A stretch of DNA of 64,000 nt, taken from positions 593,998-657,997 of the forward strand of contig CAVURM010000002.1 of NCBI GenBank assembly GCA_963743875.1. The letters are read 5' to 3'. This document shows, piece by piece, positions 27,425-36,458 of the stretch; position 1 is the first letter of the stretch, and the number at the start of each line of letters is the position of its first letter. Under the pieces are notes generated by a model, which did no database searches, was not told the DNA's origin, and saw nothing but the letters and a program-made list of their open reading frames with translations. Source of the DNA: RHKX01 sp963743875. Lineage in GTDB: Bacteria > Actinomycetota > Thermoleophilia > Solirubrobacterales > 70-9. The position numbers and the translations under genes are program-made.

Positions 27425-27773
27425 GCGAAGTCGGTATCGGTTTCAGGCTGGTCAGGCCCAGCTCGAGCTGATCGCGGGCCTTCCGCTGCTGCTGCTGGCG
27501 GGGCTGATCGCGCTGCAGCTGCTGGCGGTCGGATACGCGCAGTCGTTGGCCGACGGTGCCGCCGAGGCGGGTGCGATCGCTGCCGCCGACGGGCGCGACA
27601 GCGAGGATGCCGCTCGCGCCGGACTTCCCGGCTGGGCGCAGGGAAGGGTCGAGGTCGCAGTCGACCGGGGAATGGTTGAGGTGGAGATCGACCCGCCCTC
27701 GCTGTTGCCCGGTTTGCCGGGCGATCGACTCGCCGTCTCCTCGCATGCCTATGCACGGCCGGTGCGCGGCTGA
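27417..27773 (+). CDS. Second TadE-like protein
   Basis: 118 residues: GQAQLELIAGLPLLLLAGLIALQLLAVGYAQSLADGAAEAGAIAAADG is the TadE-type leader plus membrane helix, followed by a small exported domain. It overlaps the first TadE-like gene by 8 nt and the fusion gene by 1 nt, so the three are translated together. Confidence 0.8.
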   Translation: MAERSRYRFQAGQAQLELIAGLPLLLLAGLIALQLLAVGYAQSLADGAAEAGAIAAADGRDSEDAARAGLPGWAQGRVEVAVDRGMVEVEIDPPSLLPGLPGDRLAVSSHAYARPVRG

Positions 27774-29800
27774 TGTCGCTCGGCGAACCGCGCCTGATCG
27801 TCTGTTCCACCATCGGTGACGCCCGCGGGGCGAATGCCGCCGCCGCGGGCCTCGCTGTGGCGGCAACCGCTGGCCGCTCGCCTGAGGACCCCGGAACGCT
27901 GGTCATCGACCTGCGGCGGTCGGCCAGGGTGATGCGCGGTTCGGTGCTGGCCTCGGCGTCGGCCCGCTCCGTCGAATCGCTGTGCCGCGCGCACCCGGGC
28001 CTCCGAGCCGCCGCTCGCGGCCGCGTCTGCTTCGCGGTTCCGATCGCGGGACGGGAGTCGGGAGCGGTCGGTCGGGCCGAGCTGCTCTCCGATCTCGTCT
28101 CACCCGGGCTGGGAATCGGGTTGGTCGTCGCGATCTGCGACCCGATCGATTTCCGTTCCCTGGTGGACCCGGCGGTGTGCTCGCGCCGTTCCGCATTGCT
28201 GAAGGCGACGCGGGGGGTCGACCGCGCCCTGATCGCGCTGCTCGCGGCGGAGCTCCGGGGCGAGGGTGTGCCCTGCAAGGTCTGGGTGCCGGTGATCGGA
28301 CCGGTGGGTGCCCGCCGGGCGCTGGCGGGCCTCGAACCGGGCGGCGAGAGCGGGAGGCGTGCCGGCAGGCTCGCAGCGGCACTTCTCGGTGGTGGTCCGC
28401 CGGCGGTCGGGCGCAGCTCGGGACCGCCACCGATCCAGATTCGGGCGGAGCGGGCGCAGGCGCTTCCGGCGGTCCTCGGGATCTCGATCCTGATCGTCGC
28501 CCTCGCACTGATCCTCGTCGCGATCGGCGGGGCTGCCATCGCCAAGGGCCGGCTGCAGCGTTCGGCCGACCTGGCGGCGATCTCAGCCGCCCGCTCGATG
28601 CGTGATGACGTCGGCCGGATCTTCGCCCCGCCGACGCTTCCCGACGGATCGCCCAACCCGGCTCATCTCGAGCGCCGTGAGTACCTGGCCCGGGCGGGGG
28701 CGGCGGCATCAGCGGCCGCAAGGCGCAACGACATTGATGCCGATCTGGTCACGGTCCGCTTTCCCGACGAGGAATCCTTCGCACCCCTACGTGTTCGCAT
28801 CGAGATCGCGGCTCGCATCGGGGTCGACGGGGTGGATGCCGGCTCCAGCGAGGGAGCCACCGCCGAGGTCGAGGCGACCGCGGAGGTGACGCTGCCGTCA
28901 GGCACCTGGGGTGGTACCTCCCAGCCGACGGTGGCGGTGGGTGGAGGCTACGGGGGGCCGCTGGCCTACCGGCAGGGCAAGCCGATGCGCCCGGATGTGG
29001 CAATCGCCTTCGATCGCCTCGAGTCCGCAGCCCGGTCGGCCCGCGTGGCGATTGCGATCACCTCCGCCTATCGCTCCGATGCTGAGCAGCAACGGCTCTG
29101 GGACGCGAACCCCGACCCACGTTGGGTGGCCCCTCCGGGCACCTCCCTGCACCGCTGCGGTACCGAGCTCGACCTGGGTCCGCCGGCCGCGTACGGATGG
29201 CTCGCGGCCAACGCGTCGCGGTTCGGCTTCACCAAGCGCTACGCCTGGGAGCCATGGCATTTCGGCTACGACGACGGCCCCGAGCCCTGCTCCGCCGAGG
29301 GTGACCGCGTCGGGACCTCCGGTGGGGCGTCGGATGGGGCGGCGGGCGGCGAACCCGGATTGCCGTCATTCGTGCCGTCGCAATACCGGGGTCCGCTGCT
29401 GGCCTCGGCGGCGCGCCACGATGTCTCCTCCGCGTTGCTGGCGGCGCAGTTGATGGCGGAGTCCAACTTCAACCCCAACGCCCTGTCTCCCGCCGGGGCT
29501 CAGGGGATCGCTCAGTTCATGCCGGCGACCGCGGCTTCATACGGACTCGAGGATCCGTTCGACCCGGTCGCGGCGATCGACGCGCAGGCGAGGTTGATGA
29601 GCGAGTTGCTGGCGCAGTTCGGCTCCGTCGAGCTCGCTTTGGCGGCCTACAACGCCGGACCGGGGGCGGTGGCGGCATGCGATTGCGTCCCGCCGTACCC
29701 GGAGACCCAGGCCTACGTCGCCCGCATCCTCGGGCTACTCGACGGCGCCGGTGAGCTCATCGGTCCGCCCCCTGCGCTCGAGGTCCGGTTGATTGCCTGA
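27773..29800 (+). CDS. TadG-like / VanY D,D-carboxypeptidase / lytic transglycosylase fusion
   Basis: 675 residues with four parts. (1) Residues 1-215: a degenerate MinD/CpaE-like fold, with a lysine-less loop GDARGANAAAAGLAVAA and LVIDLRR. (2) About 223-285: a TadG-type membrane segment, AQALPAVLGISILIVALAL then KGRLQRSADLAAISAARSM. (3) About 415-500: peptidase M15B/VanY, with ITSAYRSDAEQQRLW, zinc-ligand motif SLHRCGTELD and EPWHFGY. (4) About 535-650: SLT lysozyme-like domain with catalytic Glu in MAESNFNPNALSPAG, GIAQFMP and AAYNAGPGAV. The enzyme should cut both stem peptide and glycan outside the membrane, probably to let a Tad-type fibre pass. The pairing of these domains is unusual; the boundaries are estimates. 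Confidence 0.85.
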   Translation: MSLGEPRLIVCSTIGDARGANAAAAGLAVAATAGRSPEDPGTLVIDLRRSARVMRGSVLASASARSVESLCRAHPGLRAAARGRVCFAVPIAGRESGAVGRAELLSDLVSPGLGIGLVVAICDPIDFRSLVDPAVCSRRSALLKATRGVDRALIALLAAELRGEGVPCKVWVPVIGPVGARRALAGLEPGGESGRRAGRLAAALLGGGPPAVGRSSGPPPIQIRAERAQALPAVLGISILIVALALILVAIGGAAIAKGRLQRSADLAAISAARSMRDDVGRIFAPPTLPDGSPNPAHLERREYLARAGAAASAAARRNDIDADLVTVRFPDEESFAPLRVRIEIAARIGVDGVDAGSSEGATAEVEATAEVTLPSGTWGGTSQPTVAVGGGYGGPLAYRQGKPMRPDVAIAFDRLESAARSARVAIAITSAYRSDAEQQRLWDANPDPRWVAPPGTSLHRCGTELDLGPPAAYGWLAANASRFGFTKRYAWEPWHFGYDDGPEPCSAEGDRVGTSGGASDGAAGGEPGLPSFVPSQYRGPLLASAARHDVSSALLAAQLMAESNFNPNALSPAGAQGIAQFMPATAASYGLEDPFDPVAAIDAQARLMSELLAQFGSVELALAAYNAGPGAVAACDCVPPYPETQAYVARILGLLDGAGELIGPPPALEVRLIA

Positions 29801-29820
29801 CGGCGATAGGCTGCCGTCCG

Positions 29821-30285
29821 ATGGCCCTGGTTCAGATCAACGGAATCGACGAGGCGAGGGAGATGGTCGGTGAGACCATCGGCCCATGCGAGTGGCGTGA
29901 GGTCACCCAGGCCGACATCGACGACTTCGCCCGGCTGTCGGGCGACGATCAGTGGATTCACGTCGATGTCGAGCGGGCGAAGACGGAGAGTCCGTTCGGG
30001 GTGACGATCGCTCACGGCAATCTGACGCTTTCGATGATCGACGGTATGAGGCTGGCCCTGGTGGAGACGACGGGCTTCAAGCTCGGCGTCAACTACGGCT
30101 GGAACAAGGTTCGCTTCCCGGCGCCGGTGCCCGCCGGCTCGAGGCTGCGGGCGACGGCCGAGATCATCTCTCTCGATGACGTCGGTAACGGCTGGTTTCA
30201 ACAGGTGACCCGGTTCTCGGTCGAGGTCGAGGGCAACGAAAAACCCTGCTGCGTGGCCGAGAGCGTCGGCCGCGTGCTCGTCTGA
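29821..30285 (+). CDS. MaoC-like (R)-hydratase/dehydratase
   Basis: 154-residue hot-dog fold. The hydratase motif appears as DIDDFARLSGDDQWIHVDVERA...SPFGVTIAHGNLTLSMI, including the catalytic Asp/His pair (D and H in DDQWIH). NodN-like MaoC proteins hydrate enoyl-CoA thioesters. TAGGCT lies 8 nt before the ATG. Its partner may be the enoyl-CoA hydratase encoded 0.6 kb away on the other strand. Confidence 0.9.
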   Translation: MALVQINGIDEAREMVGETIGPCEWREVTQADIDDFARLSGDDQWIHVDVERAKTESPFGVTIAHGNLTLSMIDGMRLALVETTGFKLGVNYGWNKVRFPAPVPAGSRLRATAEIISLDDVGNGWFQQVTRFSVEVEGNEKPCCVAESVGRVLV

Positions 30286-30343
30286 TCCCAGCGGCGGCGA
30301 CCAATCCCGAGTCTGATCGCCGCCGGGCCGTGATCGCACCCTG

Positions 30344-30802
30344 TTACTTGACGGTCAGGGTGCCTTCCATGCCGGCTTCGCGGTGGCCGGGGACGCTGCA
30401 GTAAAACGTGTAGGTACCGGCTTGCAGGTCGGCCGTGGTCGAGGTGGTCGAGCCGCTGATCGTGTCGGTGCTCGCCACGTCTCCGCCCGACTCGTCCTCG
30501 ATCTCGACGTTGTGGGGCGTCGAAGACGGGTTGTCGAACTCGATCGTGCTTTCGCCGGCCTTGGCGGACACGTCGGTCACGGTGTAGGCGAGGGCTCCGT
30601 CCGGATCGGCCGAGATCGTCACCGTGCCCCCGCCCGCGGCGGCATCGGCGGTCGTCGCATCGGTAGTCGCGGTTTCGGTGGCTGCCTCGGTTGCCGCACT
30701 CGTCGTGTCATCGCTGCCGCCGCACGCAGCGAGGACGAACCCGGCAACTGCGAAGACGGCTACCGCGGCCAGCACGCGGGCCACGGGAAGTCGTTCATTC
30801 AT
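30344..30802 (-). CDS. Cupredoxin (plastocyanin-like) lipoprotein
   Basis: 152 residues. Lipoprotein signal VAGFVLAACGGSDD with the lipobox Cys near residue 24, then a Thr/Ala-rich linker of about 35 residues, then a blue-copper domain. Copper ligands are visible: His in TPHNVEIED, and Cys, His and Met in FYCSVPGHREAGMEG. It should carry electrons or hold copper at the outer membrane face. ATG 30802 lies 7 nt behind AGGAGG; an upstream GTG was rejected. Confidence 0.9.
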   Translation of the reverse strand: MNERLPVARVLAAVAVFAVAGFVLAACGGSDDTTSAATEAATETATTDATTADAAAGGGTVTISADPDGALAYTVTDVSAKAGESTIEFDNPSSTPHNVEIEDESGGDVASTDTISGSTTSTTADLQAGTYTFYCSVPGHREAGMEGTLTVK

Positions 30803-30873
30803 GGGGACCCCTCCTCGGATCGTAGGTAGCGCCGACCTTACTCCGATGTTCCCGGGGCCGGGCTGCAAGGGCC

Positions 30874-31704
30874 TCAGCGGCCGCTGAAGGTGGGCTGCTC
30901 GCCGGCGAGGAAGGTGCCCACGCCCTTGCGCAGGTCCTCCGTGCCCATGCTCTCGGCGATCCCGTGCCGTTCCAGCTGTAGGTGATCGGCAAGCGAGTTG
31001 TCGAGGCTCTCCCAGACGAGCCTCTTGACCATGCGCTGGTAGTGCGGCGACTTGGCCGCCAGCTCGGCGGCCTTCGCGCCGGCAGCGGATAGCAGGTCAT
31101 CGTGGTCGACGACGGTCGAGACCAATCCTCGCTCCAGGGCGTCTTCCGCGGTCAAGTTCGGGTCCTCGAGCATCAGCTCGGTTGCGGCGGCAGGACCGAT
31201 GACCCGCGGCAGGAAATAGGTCATCCCGCCATCCGGGGAAGCGCCGATCCGGCCGTAGGCGCAGACGAAGAAGGCCTTCTCGGAGGCGATCCTGATGTCG
31301 CACATCAGCGCCAGCGAGAAACCGGCGCCCGCCGCCGGTCCGTTGACCGCCGCGATCACCGGACAGGGGATGCGCTTGAAGTCGACGATCGCCTGATGCA
31401 GGACGTCGGCGCCGCGGCGGACCTCCGCGACCAGGTCTGCACCTGGCTCCTCGAGCCCCCGCTTGAACCAATTGATGTCGCCGCCGGCGGAGAACGCGCG
31501 GCCCTCGCCGGTCACGATCAACGCCCGCATCGGGGCGCGGTCGGCAAGCCACGGTGCGATCAGCGCGAGCTCCCCGATCATCTCGGGGCTCATCGCGTTC
31601 ATGTCGTCGGGCCGCGAGAGGGTCAGGGTGGCGACGGAATCCTCGATCCCGATCCGCATCGTCTTCAGCTCGGGCGGGGCGGGGGTTATCGCTGCGTTGC
31701 TCAT
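30874..31704 (-). CDS. Enoyl-CoA hydratase/isomerase family protein
   Basis: 276-residue crotonase fold. Oxyanion-hole motifs are GEGRAFSAGGDI and AAVNGPAAGAGFSLALMCD; active-site region FFVCAYGRIGASPDGGMTYFLPRVIG contains the second acidic position as Asp in SPDGG. It may act in fatty-acid beta-oxidation with the nearby acyl-CoA ligase and MaoC proteins, but crotonases are diverse. A GGAGAG ribosome site precedes the ATG. Confidence 0.9.
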   Translation of the reverse strand: MSNAAITPAPPELKTMRIGIEDSVATLTLSRPDDMNAMSPEMIGELALIAPWLADRAPMRALIVTGEGRAFSAGGDINWFKRGLEEPGADLVAEVRRGADVLHQAIVDFKRIPCPVIAAVNGPAAGAGFSLALMCDIRIASEKAFFVCAYGRIGASPDGGMTYFLPRVIGPAAATELMLEDPNLTAEDALERGLVSTVVDHDDLLSAAGAKAAELAAKSPHYQRMVKRLVWESLDNSLADHLQLERHGIAESMGTEDLRKGVGTFLAGEQPTFSGR

Positions 31705-31789
31705 CGTCTCTCCAGTTGATTGCCGGGGCGCTGATCGAGGCGAGAGTGTATGCGGCTTCGGCGGTGGCCCTCCCTACAGTTGTTCGGCA

Positions 31790-33676
31790 ATGGCAACCAG
31801 CGGCGACAGCAGACGAACGAGGAACCGCGAGGGAATTTCCGAGCAGCGAAAGCGGCTGCCCGATCAACCCGGCGTCTACATGTTCAGCGACGGCGACGGC
31901 AGGGTCGTCTACGTCGGCAAGTCGCGCTCGATTCGCAAGCGGGTCGCGAGCCATTTCTCGGCCCGGACGACGCTTGGGCGGATGGCCGACGAGATCGAGT
32001 CGATCGACTTCATCGTCACCCAGACCGAGGCCGAAGCGCTGATCGCCGAACAGCAGTTCATCAAGCGCCACCGCCCGATCCTCAACGTCAAGCTCCGCGA
32101 CGACAAGTCCTATCCCTACATCGGGATCAGCCTCGACGAGGAGTTCCCGCGCGTCTACTTCACCCGTGAGCGCCATCGCCCCAATCGCGCTTACTTCGGG
32201 CCCTACGCGAATGCCCGTCGGGTTCGGGAGACCCTGGAGCTGCTCGGTAAGCTCTTTCAGTACCGGACCTGCGACGGGGTCGAACCGGGTCGGCGGTCCG
32301 GGGTGCCGTGTCTCGACTACTACATAAAGCGATGCGGGGCTCCCTGCGTCGGCTACATCGACGCCGAGGAGTACGGCCGCAACATCGAGGCGATCCGCCG
32401 CTTCCTCTCGGGCCGCTATCGCGAGGTGGAGTGTGATCTGACCGCGAAGATGGAGGAGGCGGCGACGGCGCAGGAGTTCGAGCGGGCGGCGCTCTTCCGG
32501 GACCGTCTGACCGCGATCCGGTCGTTGATGGAGCGTCAGCAGGTGGCCGGCGAGGCGGTCGGTACCGCCGACCTGATCGGGGTGGCCGCCGAGGGCCAGG
32601 AGGCCAACGCCCAGGTGTTCCAGGTTCGCGACGGTGTGCTCTCGGAGCGACAGGGCTTCTACCTCGACAACAGGGGCGAGGACGGACTCGACGAGGTGGC
32701 CGAGCAGTTCATCGCGCAGTACTACGAGGCGTCGCCGACCGTCCCCCCGTTGGTGGTCGTCGGCCCGGAGCTCTCGAAGCGGACCGGGTTGCTGGCCGAG
32801 GCCCTGAGCGAGCGCCGCGGCACCGCGGTCGAGGTCAGGGCCGCTGAACGTGGCGACAAGCGGCGTCTGCGGGAGCTGGCGGAACGCAACGCGAAGCTGG
32901 CGCTCGCCCAGGACAAACTGCGCCGGGAGCGGCGACGGCGGGAGCGCACAGAGGCCCTGTCGGAGTTGGCGGAGGCGCTCGGCATGGCGGAGATCCCGAT
33001 CCGGATCGAGGGCTACGACATCTCCAACCTCGGGTCCGAGCATACGGTCGCCTCGATGGTCGTCTTCGAAGGTGGCGCGCCGAAGAAGGCGGAATACCGA
33101 CGATTCAAGATCCGCAGCGTCGGCGAGGCCTCCGACGACTTCGCCTCGATGAACGAGGTGCTCACTCGGCGGTTGGCCCGTTACGTCGATGAGAGCGGCA
33201 AGTCACCTCACGACGCCGAGCTCGACGAGAGCTTCGCTGCCCTCCCCGGTTTGGTGATTATCGACGGTGGCAAGGGTCAGCTCGCGGCCGGAGTCCGCGC
33301 GCTGCAGCCGTTGATCGACCGGGGTACGACCGTGATCTCCCTCGCCAAGCGTCTCGAGGAGGTCTACGTGCCGGGTCGCTCCGTGCCGCTTCCGATCCGA
33401 CCCGATTCGGAGGCGTCGCGCCTTCTCCAGCGCGTCCGCGACGAGGCGCACCGCTTCGCGCTCGACCTTCATCGCAAGCGTCGTTCGAAGGCGATGACCG
33501 GGTCGGTCCTCGACGGGCTGCGGGGGGTCGGCCCGGCTCGCAAGCGGGCCCTGCTCGGTCATTTCGGCTCACCGGAGCGGTTCCTGGATGCATCGGCGGA
33601 AGAGATCGAGGCCGTTCCCGGCATTCCCGGGAAACTGGCTCGCGACATCCATCGCCAGCTCAACAAGGCCGGTTGA
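31790..33676 (+). CDS. uvrC: Excinuclease ABC subunit C
   Basis: Makes both incisions in nucleotide excision repair. 628 residues. GIY-YIG domain GVYMFSDGDGRVVYVGKS at the N terminus, UVR (UvrB-binding) motif AATAQEFERAALFRDRL at mid-length, UvrC RNase H-like domain with IEGYDISNLGSEHTVASMVVFEGG and VIIDGGKGQL, and a C-terminal helix-hairpin-helix pair (VGPARKRALLGHFGSPERFLDASAEEIEAVPGIPGKLA). ATG 31790 was chosen over the longer frame since it follows a TACAGT hexamer by 9 nt and fits family length. Confidence 0.96.
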   Translation: MATSGDSRRTRNREGISEQRKRLPDQPGVYMFSDGDGRVVYVGKSRSIRKRVASHFSARTTLGRMADEIESIDFIVTQTEAEALIAEQQFIKRHRPILNVKLRDDKSYPYIGISLDEEFPRVYFTRERHRPNRAYFGPYANARRVRETLELLGKLFQYRTCDGVEPGRRSGVPCLDYYIKRCGAPCVGYIDAEEYGRNIEAIRRFLSGRYREVECDLTAKMEEAATAQEFERAALFRDRLTAIRSLMERQQVAGEAVGTADLIGVAAEGQEANAQVFQVRDGVLSERQGFYLDNRGEDGLDEVAEQFIAQYYEASPTVPPLVVVGPELSKRTGLLAEALSERRGTAVEVRAAERGDKRRLRELAERNAKLALAQDKLRRERRRRERTEALSELAEALGMAEIPIRIEGYDISNLGSEHTVASMVVFEGGAPKKAEYRRFKIRSVGEASDDFASMNEVLTRRLARYVDESGKSPHDAELDESFAALPGLVIIDGGKGQLAAGVRALQPLIDRGTTVISLAKRLEEVYVPGRSVPLPIRPDSEASRLLQRVRDEAHRFALDLHRKRRSKAMTGSVLDGLRGVGPARKRALLGHFGSPERFLDASAEEIEAVPGIPGKLARDIHRQLNKAG

Positions 33677-33718
33677 CGGGCCGGGGCGAGCTCACCCGGA
33701 CCTTCATACTCCACGGCC

Positions 33719-34636
33719 GTGTCTGAACCGGTGATCAGCGTCGAGGGACTGCGCAAGTCCTATGGAGGCGTCGAGGCCGTCCGCGGCGTCAGCCTCGAGG
33801 TCCACCGGGGTGAGGTATTCGCCTTCCTCGGTCCCAACGGTGCCGGCAAGACTACGACGATCTCAGTCCTGGAGGGCTACCTCGAACGAGACCAGGGGAA
33901 GGTCAGCGTTCTCGGAGAGGATCCGGCGACGGCCGGGCGCGATTGGCGCGGGAGGGTCGGGTTCGTCCTGCAGGAATGCCGGATGGAGCCGCTACTCACC
34001 GTGCGGGAGACGCTCGAGATGTTCGCCGGCTACTACGAGCGCCCGCGCTCGGTCCCGGAGACCATCGATCTGGTGGGTCTCGCGGCGAAGACCGACGAGA
34101 GGGCCGGCAGGCTCTCCGGCGGGCAGCAACGCCGTCTCGACGTCGCCGTCGCCTTGATCGGCGACGCCGAGCTCCTCTTCCTCGACGAGCCCACCACCGG
34201 TTTCGACCCGTCGGCCCGGCGCCGGGCATGGCAGGTGATCGCGGGACTGCGCGAGCTCGGCAAGACCGTGATGTTGACCACGCACTACATGGACGAGGCC
34301 CAGGAGCTTGCTGATCGCGTCGCCGTGATCGACGGTGGGGAGATCATCGCCACCGGGACCCCGGACGATCTCGGCGGCCGGGCCGAAGCCGCCAGCATCG
34401 TCAGCTTCGACCAGCCCGAGGGCGATCGAGCCGCTGGGGTCCAGGGTGCCGTAGCAGGTGATTGGTCCGCCGACGACGGGAGGCTGATCCTGCGGACGCC
34501 GGATCCGACCCGGAGCCTCAACGAGCTGACCGGCTGGGCGATCGCTCGCGGGCTCGAGCTCGACCACCTCGAGGTGTCCCGACCCAGCCTCGAGGACGTC
34601 TATCTCCAGCTGACCGGAACCGAGAGCGGACAGTGA
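33719..34636 (+). CDS. ABC exporter ATP-binding protein
   Basis: 305 residues. Walker A GPNGAGKTT at about 38-46, signature LSGGQQRRLD, Walker B ELLFLDEPTTGFDP and the H-loop TTHYMDEA place it in the DrrA/CcmA-type ABC-2 exporter family. A regulatory C-terminal part follows. GTG start 8 nt after CATACT. It overlaps the permease gene by 4 nt. Substrate unknown; such pairs export drugs, lipids or polymers. Confidence 0.93.
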   Translation: MSEPVISVEGLRKSYGGVEAVRGVSLEVHRGEVFAFLGPNGAGKTTTISVLEGYLERDQGKVSVLGEDPATAGRDWRGRVGFVLQECRMEPLLTVRETLEMFAGYYERPRSVPETIDLVGLAAKTDERAGRLSGGQQRRLDVAVALIGDAELLFLDEPTTGFDPSARRRAWQVIAGLRELGKTVMLTTHYMDEAQELADRVAVIDGGEIIATGTPDDLGGRAEAASIVSFDQPEGDRAAGVQGAVAGDWSADDGRLILRTPDPTRSLNELTGWAIARGLELDHLEVSRPSLEDVYLQLTGTESGQ

Positions 34637-35403
34637 GCGCCCCGGCCCTCGTCTTCCATCAGTTCCGTTTCGAGCAGAAGGTCTTCTGGCGCAGCCCGGC
34701 GGCGGTGTTCTTCACCGTCATGTTCCCGGTCATCTTCCTGCTGCTCTTCGCGACGCTGTTCGGCGATCAGACGATCGACGGGCTCGGAATCGACGCGGCG
34801 ACCTACTACGTGCCGGGGATCATCACGCTCGCCGTCGTCTCCGCAACGCTCGTCAACGTCGCCATGCGGATCGTCGAGATGCGCGAGAGCGGGCGCTTGA
34901 AGCGGATTCGCGGTACGCCGCTGCCCACCTGGGCCTACGTGGGCGGCCGGATCGGGAATGCGTTCGTCGTCTCGCTGCTCATGGTCGTGCTCGTCACGCT
35001 GATCGGCAACGTCCTCTACGGGGTGCCGATTCCGACCACGACGATTCCGGCCCTGCTGGTGACGCTGATCGTCGGGACCTTCTCGTTCTGCTCGATCGGG
35101 TTGGCGCTCAGCATCGTGATCCCGAGTGAACAGGCGGCGCCGCCGATCACCAACTTCACCGTGCTGCCCCTCTACTTCCTCTCCGGTGTATTCGTGCCGG
35201 AGACGGAGATACCCGACGGCGTGCTCGCGTTCGCCTCGATCTTCCCGATCCGGCCGTTCTTCGAGGCGTTCCTGACCGCGTTCGATCCCAACACGGTCGG
35301 GGCGGGCTTCGACTGGGGTCACCTGGCGGTGGTCGCGGCATGGGGGGTTGGCTCAATGCTGATTACCATGCGTTACTTCCGCTGGTCGCCCAGATCCAAC
35401 TAG
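34633..35403 (+). CDS. ABC-2 type exporter permease
   Basis: 256 residues with six membrane helices typical of ABC-2 permeases, e.g. AVFFTVMFPVIFLLLFATLF, YYVPGIITLAVVSATLVNVAM and LPLYFLSGVFVPETEIPDGV. The middle motif RESGRLKRIRGTPLPTWAYVGGRI is characteristic. GTG 34633 overlaps the ATPase stop. Partner of the preceding ATP-binding protein. Confidence 0.92.
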   Translation: MSAPALVFHQFRFEQKVFWRSPAAVFFTVMFPVIFLLLFATLFGDQTIDGLGIDAATYYVPGIITLAVVSATLVNVAMRIVEMRESGRLKRIRGTPLPTWAYVGGRIGNAFVVSLLMVVLVTLIGNVLYGVPIPTTTIPALLVTLIVGTFSFCSIGLALSIVIPSEQAAPPITNFTVLPLYFLSGVFVPETEIPDGVLAFASIFPIRPFFEAFLTAFDPNTVGAGFDWGHLAVVAAWGVGSMLITMRYFRWSPRSN

Positions 35404-35447
35404 GCGGTCGAGCAAGGACCCAAATCAGGCAACAACTAGGAGGCAAC

Positions 35448-36446
35448 GTGGCAGTCAAGGTCGGTATCAACGGTTTCGGGAGGATTGGTCGGAATCTCTT
35501 CCGCGCCGCGAACGAGTCCGACGCCGACCTCGAGATCGTTGCGGTCAACGACCTGACCGACAACGACACCCTCGCCTACCTGCTCAAGTACGACTCGATC
35601 CTCGGCCGCTATCCGGGTGAGGTGGTGGTCGGTGACGGAGTCATCTCCGTCGACGGCAAGGACATCGTGGCCCTCTCGGAGCGCGATCCGGCGAACCTGC
35701 CATGGAGCGACCTCGGCGTCGACGTCGTGATCGAGTCGACCGGCTTCTTCACCAAGCGCGAGGACGCCGCCAAGCATCTGACAGCAGGTGCCAAGAAGGT
35801 GATCATCTCGGCGCCCGCTAAGGAGCCGGACGTCACCGTCGCGCTCGGCGTCAACTTCGAGGACTACGACCGCGACTCCCACGACATCATCTCGAATGCC
35901 TCGTGTACGACCAACTGCCTCGCCCCGGTTGCGAAGGTGTTGCACGACACGGTCGGGATAGACCACGGGCTGATGACCACGATTCACGCCTACACCGCCG
36001 ACCAGCGGCTCCAGGACATGCCGCACAGCGACCTGCGGCGGGCCCGCGCCGCGGCGCTCAACCTGATTCCCACCACGACCGGCGCCGCGAAGGCCGTCGG
36101 CGTCGTCCTGCCGGAGCTGAACGGGCGCCTGAACGGGTTCGCGATGAGGGCCCCGGTGGCCACGGGTTCGGTCGTCGACCTGACCTGCATCGTCGACCGG
36201 GAGACGACCGCGGAGGAGATCAATGCAGCCGTCGAGGCCGCGGCCGCCGGGCCGATGGCGGGGATCCTCTCCTACACCGAGGACGAGATCGTCTCCACCG
36301 ACATCGTCAAGGACCCGCACTCCTCGATCTTCGACGCCGGCCAGACGATGGTCATGCAGGGCACCATGCTGAAGGTGGTGTCGTGGTACGACAACGAGTG
36401 GGGTTACTCCAACCGCCTGGTCGAGCTCGCCGGCAAAGTCCTGTAG
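35448..36446 (+). CDS. gap: Glyceraldehyde-3-phosphate dehydrogenase
   Basis: Oxidises G3P to 1,3-bisphosphoglycerate. 332 residues. Rossmann start VGINGFGRIGRNLFRA, catalytic cysteine in SNASCTTNCLAP (about C155), and SWYDNEWGYSNRLVELA at the end. The GTG start lies 5-6 nt behind a strong TAGGAGG ribosome site; the longer open frame upstream is not coding. First gene of a glycolytic operon gap-pgk-tpiA-gpmI. Confidence 0.97.
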   Translation: MAVKVGINGFGRIGRNLFRAANESDADLEIVAVNDLTDNDTLAYLLKYDSILGRYPGEVVVGDGVISVDGKDIVALSERDPANLPWSDLGVDVVIESTGFFTKREDAAKHLTAGAKKVIISAPAKEPDVTVALGVNFEDYDRDSHDIISNASCTTNCLAPVAKVLHDTVGIDHGLMTTIHAYTADQRLQDMPHSDLRRARAAALNLIPTTTGAAKAVGVVLPELNGRLNGFAMRAPVATGSVVDLTCIVDRETTAEEINAAVEAAAAGPMAGILSYTEDEIVSTDIVKDPHSSIFDAGQTMVMQGTMLKVVSWYDNEWGYSNRLVELAGKVL

Positions 36447-36458
36447 ACGACGCGGGCG

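Noticed and set aside
31097..33043. A 648-codon open frame antisense to uvrC
   Set aside because: Shadow of uvrC and the enoyl-CoA hydratase gene; both real genes have full family motifs and this frame has none.
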